In this document: positions 10,690 through 23,039 of the stretch, one piece after another
How the letters are laid out: every line of letters begins with the position of its first letter
How positions within the stretch are numbered: position 1 is the first letter of the stretch
From: Ligula intestinalis
Taxonomy: Eukaryota; Platyhelminthes; Cestoda; Diphyllobothriidea; Diphyllobothriidae
Reading direction: 5' to 3'
Length of the DNA stretch: 64,000 bases
Assembly (NCBI GenBank): GCA_036362985.1
Contig: JAYGXS010000001.1
Location: forward strand, 71,289,609-71,353,608
Notes under the pieces: generated by a model
Seen by the model: only the letters and a program-made list of their open reading frames with translations
What the model was told of the DNA's origin: nothing
The model's database searches: none
Translations under genes and position numbers: made by a program

Positions 10690-11245
10690 TTGTTCTGAAT
10701 AGTGCAAAATATGCGAGGCCCAGGTAATTAATTAGAAAGCGGAGAGACGTTCTCTGGGACCAATATTTTATTCGCTCGACGTTTCGGACTCTCGCTCGAA
10801 ACCTTTGTGGTCAAGCCAATTATGTTGGCGAAACCGGCAAACGGGTTCTCACGAGAATGTACCAGCATGAACTCGCCGTGGGACGGAATGTCAAGTTTTC
10901 TTTGGTAGCCGCTCATGCATCCAAGCCAGGGCACAGCTTCGATTTCGAACACGTGCAAATACTGAGTCAGTCAGACAACCGAATCTCACGCCTCTTGCAC
11001 GAGGCATGGCACTCGCACGCAGATTCAATTAACAGGCGTATCGATCTTCCTGAAGCCTATCTCGCGTTGCGCAAAAAATTCGATAGCAGAGCTGAAGGCC
11101 AGTTCCGGCAGATTTGAGTTAAATACACAGCGATCTGTACATTTTATTATCCCTTGACAATGGCCTCGAGCGAGAGTCCGAAACGTCGGGCAAATAAAAT
11201 ATAGGTCCCAGAGAATGTCCCTCTTTCGAATTCTTACTTGATGTT
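10690..11245 (+). mobile_element. Compact PLE derivative: inverted terminal blocks around a GIY-YIG reading frame
   Basis: The left block (10690-10803) is the reverse complement of the right block (11155-11240), sharing TTCTCTGGGACC, TATTTTATT and CGACGTTTCGGACTCTCGCTCGA. Between them one frame runs without a stop from the left block to the TGA at 11115-11117; the first ATG is at 10857. It reads GQANYVGETGKRVLTR, then YQHELAV, SLVAAHASKPGHSF, LLHEAWHSHADSINRR and IDLPEAYLALR. This keeps the YIG tyrosine, the arginine, the glutamate of HEAW and the asparagine of SINR that serve catalysis in GIY-YIG nucleases. The first GIY strand and the whole RT are missing. As it stands it could only be moved by another element's RT. 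Whether it is expressed is unknown. Confidence 0.8.
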
Positions 11246-11474
11246 CACAACCTCCCTCCAACGTTTGGGCAGTTTTTTAATCCCACGCTTGGACGCAAAG
11301 GTGTAATCAGGCCTAATTTGAAGATTCGCGTCGTTACTGAAGTATGCCGCAGGCAAATTGTTTTTGAGTGACTAATCAAGTGGCAGTTACATGGAACAAG
11401 GTCCGCAAAATATGGCTGAGGAGAAAGAACAGGCCAATTGAGCTCGTCAGTGACTTTGGGGACGTGGGATTGTC

Positions 11475-12494
11475 ATACCATATTGATTTGACTATTTAGT
11501 TGCATTGCTCTATCTAAACGGCGAAGTTTTTGATAATAAACCTCTCTTTTGTGAAGAAGATGTGATCGTCGCGACAATTTTTTTTTCTTCTGACATTTCG
11601 AAATGCGTCGCAGATGCTTCCTCAGATACATTAGCGGAAACCGTAGTCGAAACGGGTACTTCAAGCGCAGGGATTTGCAGTATTTACAGGATACAGTCAC
11701 GAAAATTCGCGACTCCCCATCGAGGATAATTATTCGCATATGCACTAATTGCTTGATGCCCGGCGTGCGGGACGTGCGCTGCTGAACTTTCTTTACACGT
11801 GGTGGAATTGGACGTGATGATTGCACGGCCATCTGGTTCTCCGGTGTTGACGTTAGACAACGCGGTGGCCTGTATGTGCCCCAAGTGGCGACTTGCTTTG
11901 GCCAAATTAAGTCTCAGCACCGAAGATGGATTGGGCAGGTCGTAGCAATTGGCGCCCGTGAACCATGACTCGAGGTATTCGCGACTCACACGATTGTCAT
12001 CGCTCATGAGCATTTCGGCTTCATCAAATTTTGATGTGTGGCCTGGTCTCGTCGAATGGGCCGCAACTTGAGAATTGATGTCATCCCTTCGCACTGCTGC
12101 TGCGTATTCGGCAATTCGCGTCTTGAGAAGTCTTCCAGGTTCTCAGACGTAGTTACTCTGTTCGCAATTGCGCCAGATCTTATAGATGACACTATATATT
12201 TCTTACCGTGGTAGTGGGTCTTTTGGTTTCATTATCTGACGTCTTATGGTTGCCTCCGGCCTGTGTGCGACTCCAATTCCATGTGGTGTGAGAAGGCGGC
12301 CAACGCACCCCGGAGACGTTTTCAATGTACGGAATCGCTCGCCAAACTTTGGGATCGGTGCGATTTTGTCACGCACCTTGGTTGCGCAAACGCCGGTCGA
12401 CGAAGTTGCTCGGGTAGCCATTTTCTGTGAACACCTGTCGAACGTATTGCATTTCGGCAACGTCTTCCGCAAAAGGCACCATTATTCACAGTGA
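11475..12494 (-). mobile_element. PLE relic: RT C-terminus, GIY-YIG, 3' UTR
   Basis: From 12472 downward the minus strand reads GERFRTLKTSPGCVGRLL and GIGVAHRPEATIRRQIM, the end of the RT. A broken GIY-YIG region follows in other frames, with VAAHSTRPGHTSKFDEAEM, then DDNRVSREYLESWFTGA and PNPSSVLRLNL at 12060-11890. The rest is 3' UTR ending in the TTTCGAAATGCGTCG block near 11595. The same parts in the same order occur at 1.4-2.4 and 36.0-36.7 kb. Frameshifts make it inactive. Confidence 0.8.
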
Positions 12495-12781
12495 CTAATA
12501 ATGAACTGGAAAATGGTTTACACTATCAACATGCGAGGTGAGATTAGGACAGTAATGAGACAGGAACATTCGCACGCTGAATATTGTTGTCTTCAAGCGT
12601 GGACCAAGCTTTGAAAATTTACTACTGATTGCTGATGTCGAGATAAAGTTGAGACACCGCATTCCGTACATCTGGCCGATTGCCGAATTTATTGACGGTA
12701 ATTTGCATAAGATGATCCTCATTAAAGTCCGAGTTCCTTCTAGCGCAAACCGTTCCTGAGCCATTATTTAAACAACCCAGT

Positions 12782-13613
12782 CTGATGTTTCGGATAGTTA
12801 TCTCGTCTATCCATCTGCGGAGAGTGAATACTCTAACTCCTGGCTTTCACTATATGCCGCTCCCTTCTTCCGCGTGCGTAGTCTGGCGATCCAGTTTGAG
12901 CCACTCTGCGTAGCTCGCGTCTCCGGGTAGTAATCGCAGACCGCCCCAACCGCCTGGTAACCGTCACCCGCATTCTACTCCGCGTTGACAGTGTCTGTAA
13001 CTGGGGCGTCAGTGTTTATTTGGCTTCTCCTCGCCACGTCAGGACCTGTCTCCTGGATACGTCGGTTGAGTGGATCACTGGTTGACGGCCCCTAGTGTTC
13101 CGTATTGTGACCGTTCGCTGATAAGAATGTTCTGAACAAAAAATAGGGGACCGGCAAATTTATGTGGCGGTTCGCTGAGCTGACGGTCGACATCCAAGCT
13201 CTTTTAATCTGCCTTGGCGTATGATTGTCACCTCGGCCCACAATTTCGATGGCGTCAAAGTGGAAGACGTGCCCCATCTCCGCAGCATGGATTACTACAT
13301 CCGACTTTGGGTCCATCCTTCTTATTGCCAGCTGATGCTCATGCATTCGCGTTTTTAGCTGCCGGCCAGCATAGAGCAAAAGCCAGGAGCCAGAGTATTC
13401 ACTCTCTGAAGATGGACAGACGAAAGAACTATCCAAAACGTCAGATAAAAAAATAAATCCTTCCCGGGTGAACGTCATTTCTCCTTCTGACTTACCACCT
13501 GGGAATCGAATTTTCGCTACTATTACGGCAAACCAATCTTCCCCGCCAACAGCAGAAAGGCTTTGAATGACCTGCTTTATTAAACTCAAATAAACGATCC
13601 TGAATATTTTCAT
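12782..13613 (-). mobile_element. PLE relic with inverted terminal copy
   Basis: The minus frame 13613-13092 (173 codons) contains YAGRQLKTRMHEHQLAIRR, then DVVIHAAEMGHVFHFDAIEI, RAWMSTVSSANRHINL and PYFLF: most of a GIY-YIG domain with the Arg and Asn positions kept. Just before YAGRQ it is fused to SESEYSGSW-type sequence. The reverse complement of that stretch recurs at 12782-12855 (GTTTCGGATAGTT, GAGAGTGAATACTCTAACTC), giving inverted ends about 0.5 kb apart. As in the 10.7-kb copy, the join lies just before the YIG strand. Confidence 0.75.
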
Positions 13614-14925
13614 TGTCGTTTAGCTGAAACTCCATCTTCGTTAAGTTGTAAATAAGCAAAAGCCAGTTCCAGTTAAGAATTATATATGAATAGTGAAAGA
13701 GCGTTCTCCTAATCTCATTGTGTTGTGGTCGCATGCGCATTTGCAGAGACTACACTCAAGGTTTCCTTCCCTTCATCTGTATCAAACAAATCCCTAAGAA
13801 TGCGTTTTCATGGGAACACAAACTCAACGGCAACTACTGCCTGCAGTTAAACGGACCATGGCATATTATCCCCATTTTACTACTTGTAACTTAATTTAAC
13901 CGATTTCATAACGCCCTGCCTCCTGTTCACTCGGCACAGTGCAATTGCGCCAATTATTCAAACAGCAATCAGTCGTAACAGGAAGATTGAGTCACTGGCC
14001 TCTGCCGTAAAAATCGATGGCTCAGGCAACTCTCTGACATGTCAGACAACTAGGGCTTCCTTTCTTATACCGAGTGCATTTTAATTATGTAAGGATGGCC
14101 GATTTGCCTTAGCGGCTCGGTACCCACCTGGTAGTTGGTATACCGAGACTTTATAGCTCAGAAAACACAGGGTTCTTCCGAAGAAAAGTTTGGAGCGATA
14201 GGTATTTATTCGTCCGGTTTTACTGAGGCCAGAGAGCCTACGCATGGCTCAAAATATTGTGCTCTTGGGTCTCCCTCCATCCAGCCATATAAGCCGCGAA
14301 GCGTTTGCATGAGCCTGCACTTTGTCTACTGCCAGCCAAGCAGTGAAAAGTACCGTATCGAATGGCTTCGAGGGCTCGCTACGCCATCGCTCGTGAGAAC
14401 CCGAACCTGTCGTGTAGTCCGTCATAATCTGCCTATACCTGCTGATCTCCAAACCCCTAAAAAGAGACCGCATGCTCGCAGGAACTTCCAAGTGTCCTAA
14501 AGGATCACCAGATGAAGACGAGAAATTTGGCAAGCTAATTTTATTATGTTATGCTTATTGCTTATTACTCAACTATGGACACAGTTATAGCATATAACAA
14601 TATTGGTTGATAATTGAGCAGCTTGCTCTCCTCTTACACAGAAGACCTCTCCTGAAACCTGAAGATGGAGTTAAGGTACTGCAAAAGGTTAGCCTTTTAA
14701 CGGTAAATGGCACCATGCGACATAGAGACATGGTGAAACCTGAGCTATTTCTTAATAACTTTTAGCAAACCAATAAGATGACACAACCTGATGAATAGAG
14801 TTGAGAGGACAGAAATCAAGGAGAGCCCTGATAAGCTAATATCACCATTATCACTAATTTTAGCAACATCCCTGCTCTCCGGCAAATGGTGAACATCTTC
14901 GCTTGCGATGGTTGAACTCACACAC
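13614..14925. other. No recognisable gene
   Basis: The plus frame at 14135-14500 and minus frame at 14249-14533 overlap and show no domain. GGTATTTATTCGTCC near 14202 resembles the start of PLE terminal blocks. Confidence 0.35.
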
Positions 14926-15660
14926 ACGCCATTGTCCAGTCGCATGCGACTCAAACAGTGCATTAGCGGTGAATTTGCGCGAATCGAAGGCAGTAGGTGT
15001 ACGAGGCCGCGCTGGCGACCAGGAGCCGATTCCCACAGACACTTCTGACTGATCGTGGGGCTGACACATACCCCAGCTCTAGGCGCTCGTGAGAGAGAGA
15101 GTGAAGAAGCTGTCCGCAAGTTTGTTTATACTGGTCGCGGCCCGGCTACTGGATTCATCATTTCAAACGTCGAGTAGTTCGCACAAAGGGCATCCCCTTT
15201 CACCTGTCTAGGCGCTCTTTCAGCATTCTAGCTGACGACACACTGAACAAAGCCAACTGATTGCGGCACATAAGATAGAATTCCAAAAGCAGTAAAACCC
15301 CCGTCCGTCAAGCTACCCCCGCAACATTGAAATAATCATTGACACAGGCAGCCGCTACCATGCACGTGCTATTGCACCGACCGGTCAGTGATTGCCGTCG
15401 AAGCACGACAAAATTGGTTAAAGTTTAGTATCAGTATATTGAGGGATATGTAGGAAAATTCCTTTGAGTACGCTATTTGTACATAAGTGCAGTGGTAGCA
15501 GAACATTTGTTTCTCAGACTGTTGGCGAGGCAAGTTAGCCTGTGTCATAGGAAGAAAATAGGAGTAGACAGTGAAAAACTCCTCAGGGATTTTTAGGAGA
15601 AAGACTGTTGCTCTTGTGGGGGTAATGCGTGGGATTTAGGGGAAAAAAGGGGGTTCCAAC

Positions 15661-15673
15661 GGGGGGGGGGGGG
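15661..15673 (+). repeat. Poly-G tract, 13 G
   Basis: Thirteen uninterrupted G residues inside the 15.4-16.8 kb insertion. Confidence 0.95.
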
Positions 15674-15999
15674 CATTGCAAAGGTTCCCAGGATCATTAC
15701 CGTGTGGAAGCTGCGTCCTGATTCTTCCTTGCTGATTGCAGAGTCCGCCAACGGTACTGGGAAAACAGAGGCATCCGTCCAGATCGTCGACAGTACGCTT
15801 TGGGTCGAACCAAGGGTGAATGTGTAGGCCGTCATGTCTGGCTGATAAGATCGCTAGCGGGGTAATCACGGTACGCAGATAGCCAAGTAGGGTAGACCGC
15901 GGAGACCTTCGCATGAGGCTATGCGTAGGAGGGCGTTATAAATAGCAAACGTGAATGGATATAAAAACGAATACTACTCTAAATTGGAAGTAGTATTAT

Positions 16000-16760
16000 T
16001 ATTATTGCAAATTGTCAGTTCCGATCCATCATGCACTGCTATATCGATCCAGTTTTCGCTTAAAACCCTCTAGCGATTCCGACATAACGACGTCCTGAGG
16101 AAGCGCATTCCACGCTTCGACCACCCTTTTTGAAAAGAAGTGTTTCTGAGCGTCCAGCCTGGCCCCTGTCACCTTTAATTTGAGAGGATGACACCTCAGA
16201 TTCGTGGTCGTTGCTAATTCGAAAAAATCCCCTGATATAAGACAGCAGTCTTGAAGACGTAATACGCGGAATTCTCTTATCAGGTCCCCCCGAAGCTACC
16301 TGTAGCGCAATGGGAAGAGGTTGAGATTCGACAGCCGTGTTTCATAAGGCTGCGAGCCCTGCCCCATAACAAGTTTGGTTGCGCGCCGTTGTACCTTTTC
16401 CAGGATGTTGATGTCTTTCGAGGCCCAGGGTCTCCAAGCTTGGATAGCGGATTCTAGGTGCGGTCGTACGAAGGTTCTGAAGACTTTTGTGAAACACTCT
16501 TCATTGAAGGTAGAAAAAGCTCGTCTGACGAGGTATAGGATCGACATCGCGGACTTGGCTACCTTTGTGCAATGCAGGGAGGGTTTAAGAGAGGGCGTGA
16601 TCCAGACTCCCAAGTCTTTCTGGGCGTTCATTTCCTTCAATGGTATGTCATTCATTCGGTAAGCCGTGCCGTTTGAAGAACCGGATTTGCCGACCCGAAT
16701 GGTGGTGCACTTGCTCTCGGTGAACGGTAAGAGCCAGTCCGCCGACCAATTTGAAGTCTA
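16000..16760 (-). mobile_element. CR1/jockey-like LINE, 3' end of the RT ORF
   Basis: The minus frame 16655-16296 reads NAQKDLGVWITPSLKPSLHC, then FRTFVRPHLESAIQAWRPW, DINILEKVQRRATKLVMG and LSNLNLFPLRYR. This is the typical C-terminal region of CR1/L2/jockey-type reverse transcriptases (VRPhLEY.. W.PW..kDi..LE.VQRRATK). After a stop and frameshift near 16296 the family pattern resumes: RGDLIREFRVL, LKVTGARLDAQKHFF, VVEAWNALPQDV and LEGFKRKLDRY, ending near 16030 before an ATT-type microsatellite at 15995. The copy is heavily 5'-truncated and dead. Confidence 0.85.
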
Positions 16761-17470
16761 TTTAAATTTTCCTGTAAGTGCACTTCGTGACATATGTAAA
16801 CTTCAACCACTTTCATAAATCGTCCTGCCGGCTTCGTCTCACGACACGAAGTTTGGCATGCACCGATAGTCATCAGGGTTGTCAGTGCATTGAACTCATT
16901 GTAAAGTTTCAGAGCAGGCATCGCTGGTGTCTTTCAAACTTCTGTATGAATGTAGGTAACTGTAACTCGTGGTTAAGGCATGCAGAGGAAATGCTTCTCT
17001 TCAGGACTGCAATCGGAAAACGGCGGTCTGCTGATTGCATCGACCGCCAGTGCGCAGCTGTTACTTTAATCCCGAAACAATGACCTGATACTTAGTTTGG
17101 ACAAAGCCCGTACACGACTTATGTTGCAGTATTTCATTCAATGGTAATAATACCAGCTCCAGTACTAACGCTTTCGTTTCGACCTGCAATCGCTGCTAAT
17201 ATCGGGTGGAGGCCTCACTTCCTCCTATTCACACGAATTCTCAATCGCGACCTGGACGTTAGATAGATCAAATGCTATTCTACTCACAAACCTGCCAAGT
17301 TTGACCCTAGTATAGGCGACCACACCATCACAGGTAGTCCATTCCAATAATCCATATGCGGTGATCAGGCCGAGGGAAGAAGGTTGTTTCATCCTTGTTA
17401 CACTTATTTCCTTTTGGTAATGAATTGGAGTCCTCAGTATCAGGCTTTGAGTACTAACTACTATTTTAAC

Positions 17471-18517
17471 TCTACTTGGCTTTCGGATATTTTTGCTTAT
17501 AACCATCTACTCAGCTGCATATGCCCTCATTATTTCTGCGGAGGGGGCTTGTAGACGTCAGTTAGACTTATGTGCACATTAATTTGATGTAGCTTTTTGC
17601 ATTATAGTTCAACCGATTTTCCTTTCCCCCATCAAGATTCGTCATTGTCTGTGTCCGTACATCTGAATAAATATGAGCAAGTAAATCTAAGGATATGAAC
17701 TATTAATGGTCTATTTTAACTGTTGCAGATAGAATGCAGTACAGCCCACCTTTTGACACTGACAGAATTGCAGTTTACTAATCAAACCAATTTGATTCAG
17801 GCCAACATTCGGCACAGGGCTAGGATGTATATATCCAACAGTGCGCGCGGAAATATGCACCAACAGTCAGCAAAATGCCTTCCATATTTATTACGTGCAG
17901 TGTGACTTATTAAAGGGCGCCACCGAGATCCAAATAAATGAGGGCTTCCAAGAAATACCTATTGTGATTATGAGGGGTAAGGCGTGGATGAAAGGGAGGT
18001 AATATGTCTCGAATTGTAAATCCGAATTTTGGCCGCAGATTTATCGTGTTTTTTGGAGTGAAGGAGGCATTTCTATTTTGCGCGAGGGTTGCAGCATAGA
18101 GACGAGTAACCTGCTGTCGGGAATCGCCACTGTCAGAGGTGCTGAAGACTAGAATGGTCCTTTTAGATTAATTTGTTCTCATCAGGAATGTAATTCCCAA
18201 CAAGGGCATGGAGGTTGCAGTTCCAACACAAGCCACCTTATATTCCATTTACGAGTGCAGATTTCTTTTGTTGCTATCAGCATTATTCAAGGTTATGTGT
18301 TGATTGCCTTTATCAAAGCCGTCTTGCTTTCAACTGGAATGGTAGTGCTTTCTCTTGCAGCTCCTAAATGCCTGAATATTGCCAATCTTAGCCGATAAAA
18401 TCCTTGATTTATAAACGTCAAAACTAACCTTATCTGAATTCACGCAACATGCAGCTACCTGGGTTTGCTTTGTGACTTGTCTATGAACCCAAGTACTGCG
18501 CAAATGACCTGTTTTTG
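17471..18517. other. Spacer between the inverted dispersed repeats
   Basis: About 1 kb without a recognisable gene. A stretch at 17760-17850 resembles 9880-9950. Confidence 0.4.
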
Positions 18518-19690
18518 TTTATAGGGGTCTATGCATATTACAATGAAATGGAGGAACACATATCCTACGTAAATGTAGTGCGCACATAACAAAAACAATG
18601 CTTCCTTCGGCCTCATCCAATTGGCGCAAATGAAGTACAGGAATTGACTTCCTACGATGGTGTGGTCGCCTATAATAGGATCGAACTCGACAGGCTTGTG
18701 AGTAGAATAGCATTTGCCTTAGCTGACGTCGAGGTCACGATTTAGAATACATGTACATAGGGGGAAGTAAGACCTACAGCCGATATTAGCAGCGATTGCA
18801 GGTCGAAAAGAAAGCATTAGTGCTGGAGCTGGTATTATTACTCTTTAATGAAATATTGCGACACAAGTCGTGCACAGGCTTTGCCCAAACTACGTTTCAG
18901 GCCCCTGTTTCGGCAATTCAGTAATGTCTGCGCACTGGCGGCCGATACAATCAACACTCCGTCGTTTCTCAGAAGCACTTTCTGTGTACGCCTTAAATAT
19001 GAGTTAGAGTTACCTATTTTCATACAGAAGTTTGAAGGATACCAGCGAAGCCTGCTCTGAAACTTCACAATAAATTCAATGCACTGATAACCCTGATAAT
19101 TATCGGTGTATGCCAAACTCCGTGTCGTGAGATGAAGCCGGAAGTACGTTTTCATGAAAGTGGGTCAAATGTAAATATGCTAGCTTTGGCCAATTGTGTC
19201 GTGCTTGGCCGGCATTCACTGACCGGTCGCCGTGGTAGCATGTGCGTGCGTGGTATCGGCTGTCTGTGTCGATGATTATTTAAATGCCGTGGGGGTGGCT
19301 TTAGCGATGGAGGGCTAACGGGTTTTGGATAAGTTGACTTTGTTGTGTCTGCCGTCAGCTAGAATATTGACAGCACCTCGGTGGGTGAAAGTAGATACCT
19401 TTTGTGCGCACTATTCAACGTTCTAAATGATGAATCCAGTATGCGGGCCGCGACCAGTATCAACAAACTTGTGGACAGATTCTTCACTGTCTGTCACAAG
19501 CGCTAAGAGCTGGGTACGTGTCGGCCCAAAAATCGGATAGGGATTCCACGAGCTGAGTCGCAAGCGAGCCTCTGCTAGCGCCCGTAAACGTCTGGCCAGC
19601 TAGCGCTGGTCGCCAGCGCGGCCGCGATTCGTGCCACTTCCGCTTCAATGCGCTGAGTGAGCCGCATATGACTGGGCAATGGTGTAGCGA
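18518..19690 (-). repeat. Dispersed repeat, right member of the inverted pair, uninterrupted
   Basis: Reverse complement of 14930-15422 plus 16791-17470. It lacks the 1.37-kb insertion and so shows the empty site. The minus frame 18713-18519 reads LYSQACRVRSYYRRPHHRR. Another frame parallels the left copy over ~50 residues. Function unknown. Confidence 0.75.
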
Positions 19691-22600
19691 GCCGCCGACG
19701 CCAAGTGATAGGGCACTTTCCGCTGATTGGCTACAGGTAAACAAAGCACAGACGCACGCAAACGGTTCACGCCTAGACTCAAAACCTAATATGACAGCCA
19801 CCGGGATGGTGGGAAGACCTAAGAGCAGTGTATGTTGAGCCCCCTGTACGCTCTCTAGTTTTAGTAAAGCTAGTCTTTCTCGACGTTTCTGACTTTGCCG
19901 GATCCATTGGGGCAGGTTAAATGCTTGATTATATTGTCTGTAAATTCGTATGCAACCATAATGCTTTGAAACCAGGGAGAAGGAAATGTTTCATTCAGTT
20001 CCTCTGCTCATGTGCTTTCAGTATTTCTGTATAACGTTTGATTAGAACTAGCATTTATTAACTTCCAACGCACAGAAGATGGAGTATCAGATGGAGGAAA
20101 ATGGACATTTCCGGTAAAGGAATAAAGGAATCAAAGCTGCGTGGACCACCAGAAACCTTTTTTGTTGATGATGGGAAATATCGGCTGTTTAAAATATGGC
20201 CGAGAAATGGTTTGCCCTCTTTAAGGGCTTTTTCAGTACAACCGACTCTCCATGAGCTGGACGGAAGTCAGGCCTCGAGGAGGAATTGGGAATTGGTGCT
20301 TGTATATTAGTCTGAAACAAAAGCCATAATAGTTAACCCTCATCAATCAGGCAACACTTCGAACCAAAGCTGATCCTTGTCCTCGCAAGACGATGCTCTA
20401 TATCTGATGGAATATGGGGCCAGGTTGTGTTGTCACGAGCGCGGAAAGGTTCGCCGGCTCTGTCAGTCACGGCGTTCACTCTACCTCAGACAACTGGCGG
20501 ACTCGGACGATGGATGTGGGGAAGAGAGCGAGATAGGTGCATCGAAAGTCTACTTTTACTAAAATCCAGCGGAAGTCACCGTCTCTGCCCCAGCCTCTTG
20601 TGGGGCACACAGTGGACATAGTCGGAACAGACGTTCGAACTGTGGGGGAGGGTAATCATTATGAATTTATAGCGACCTCTTATTCTAAGCCATGCTTTGC
20701 TTGCGCGTTTCTGGGGGATGTCTGGCATATCTGTTACCCTTGTACACTAAGCACGTGCGCACCTAAGCGTGTCAAAGGCAGATTGAGGTCACGTACATGT
20801 CTGCCTGACCTAACTGGCCAATCACGCCCTAAGGCCGGTCCACAAAGGACCTCATTCTGGTGACTGCTTACGCTCAGACACGCCCGGAACCAACGACCTC
20901 ACGACTGGTTGCAGACATCCGGAGCCGGTGACTACACCCGCCGGAATGCGAATCTGGACTCGGCCCGCTTATGGCTGGACTACACTCGTCCGGGAGTCAC
21001 TTACCTAGTACTCCCATTCTACTTCTTCTGCATTGAATTTAATTATCCATAACACCCCGGCTTTCTACGCCTTATCTTATCTACTAATTTATCACTATTG
21101 GGATACGTTCTATCATCTATTATCCGGCCGGACTACTTTGTATCCCACAAATTGTTCGAAAGGAACCAGACCATAAAAGGAAAGGTCCACCTTCAACACT
21201 CCTGCCGTCTAGATAGGGCAATTCAACTAAACTGCCAACTTTGGAATTGGTGTCGATTCGCGATGTGGCCTTTTCGGGCCTCATGTGGCAATAATCACCA
21301 AACATATCGTGGAGAAACTCAGTTAAGCTGCACTTTCAGAGTCGCCATTTACTACAATTTTTTTTCTTGGGAATACCACCTTATTGGCTCACCTTCGGCG
21401 CACCTTTCAATAACTAAACGGATCTTGAAAATGGGACCGATGAAAACTTTGCATTTAAAAACACGAACCTTTTCAAGTGCGAGAATTGAAAACTGCCTGA
21501 ACGTTGGAGGCAGATTTAAACAACAATTAAGAATGCATATTGGTTACTTCTGTAAATTCTATATACTATGATTGGCTGATGACGGCTTATCAGCTAGAAA
21601 TGGCCATCCTAGTCTCCCTTGCTTTTGTCGGTTAAGTCCTTCTGCCTGCATGATAGAGTATACAAAAGTAAACCTTATGAATTTGAATTAAGGCACTCAA
21701 TCTTAAGGCACCGACGCTTTAAATTAAGACATTAATTGGTTCCAAACCATGTTGATGACTTCCTCATATTTTCATATTTTAAACATCAACAGTGCAAAAA
21801 GTCACAGTGTTTCTCGAAGTACAACCGGTTTTATACTTTACTTGGTATCAGCTTAGTCTTGCCACCGTCACGTACACCCAAACTTTGTGCTGAAGTTTGG
21901 TCTGGAAAAATAGTTTTTTTTTGACAAATTGCGAGTTTGGCAACACCAAATAGTGAACTGTCCTGAGTTCTTTCTATAACCCCTAAAGCAGACCAATCTT
22001 GCTTCATATACTTAGATGTACTGACATAGTAAATAAAAATATTGGAGGGAAAAATGAAAATCGATTGGAATATAGTGCAAAAATAAAGCCACAAGGCAAT
22101 AGAAATGAACGAATAATAACCTTTTTATGTTGAGGATTTTCAAACAAAATATCGCAGTGCATAAAAACAGAAGAATTAGGAAACATAACGATAACGGTAG
22201 GGAAAGTTAAAACCGTTGACGGGTGTATGTGAAGGGAAAATTTAAATACAGTGTCATTGTCTTAGGTCTTCCTGCCGAACCCACAACCTTGAGTGAATTT
22301 TCGGTGTGGTATGGGCTGATTTGGAATATCTTATAATTCACTTTTCTCTATGTCTGAAGACGAACTGGGGCTCCAGTTTCAAAAATTCACCCAACCAACC
22401 ACCTTTCCCACAGTACCTCTTACACCGAATAACTAGCTACTCTATTGCAATCAGTAGGCATTATTTAGTGTAACCGTTATGGCTACAGGAAGTCACCTCA
22501 TGTATCGATGGCAGCTTATTCAGAGTTTTCCTTTGCCCGTTTACTGTGGTAAATTTCTTTAAGGCAAGTCGCTTTTCACCACAACTAAACAATGAAATTA

Positions 22601-23035
22601 TTTTTGGCCCTATTACGCGTTCCTTCTTATCACTTACAGGGCGGGTACCTCATGGCTTCTTTGTGACTTGCCTCTAGCCCATTAATTTTCTTAGCACAGC
22701 TTGCTCGTTTTTTACGTAATGCTGCAATGTTTCCCCAAGACCCCTACTACAATCTTGTTTTCCATAGTACACAACAAGCCTTATTTTTTAATCAAGTCGG
22801 TTTGATTTGTCCTTCGAACGGTACTATATACACTATTTAGTTTTATTAACGGCGTTATCCTGGCCCTCTCCCTAATCGATTCATAGCTTTGACCCTTAAA
22901 ACGCAAAAACTGTTCAGTTGGGATACATTCATGCAGAGGAAGTTACTTACATGTATGGAAATTCTGCTGTGTGAAACGCTTGCTAAAGTCCGAGTTTGCG
23001 AAAGTTAGAATTCCGAGATAAGGATCAGGAATCAT
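19691..23035. other. No recognisable gene apart from a SINE fragment
   Basis: Overlapping frames at 20101-20310, 20377-20562, 20537-20863 and 21098-21571 have no domain I know. A stretch at 21205-21240 (CCGTCTAGATAGGGCAATTC) is the reverse complement of sequence at the PLE 3' end near 11505-11520, so part of 21.1-21.3 kb may be a PLE terminus. From 21650 on the DNA is AT-rich. Confidence 0.35.
21572..21655 (+). repeat. SINE body fragment
   Basis: TTGGCTGATGACGGCTTATC, AGCTAGAAATGGCCATCC and TTTTGTCGGTTAAG match the body of the tRNA-derived SINE family also found at 27.9, 41.1, 49.9 and 52.4 kb. The tRNA-like head is absent. Confidence 0.65.
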
Positions 23036-23039
23036 GTTG

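Larger units (their letters stand above)
15423..16790. mobile_element. Insertion of about 1.37 kb inside the dispersed repeat
   Basis: This block is absent from the inverted partner at 18518-19690, where the flanking sequence runs on almost directly. It contains a CR1-like 3' part (16000-16760, minus), a 13-G run at 15661-15673 and an unrecognised open minus frame at 15593-15914. Confidence 0.65.
14930..17470 (+). repeat. Dispersed repeat, left member of an inverted pair, split by an insertion
   Basis: Segments 14930-15422 and 16791-17470 together match the reverse complement of 18518-19690 over more than 1 kb. Shared blocks include TACTGGTCGCGGCCCG near 15130 and 19460, CACGACACGAAGTTTGGCAT near 16842 with its counterpart near 19120, and TATAGGCGACCACACCATC near 17310 and 18665. 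Short parallel translated stretches (CYSTHKP near 17275) hint at an old coding part, but I cannot assign a family. Confidence 0.75.
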
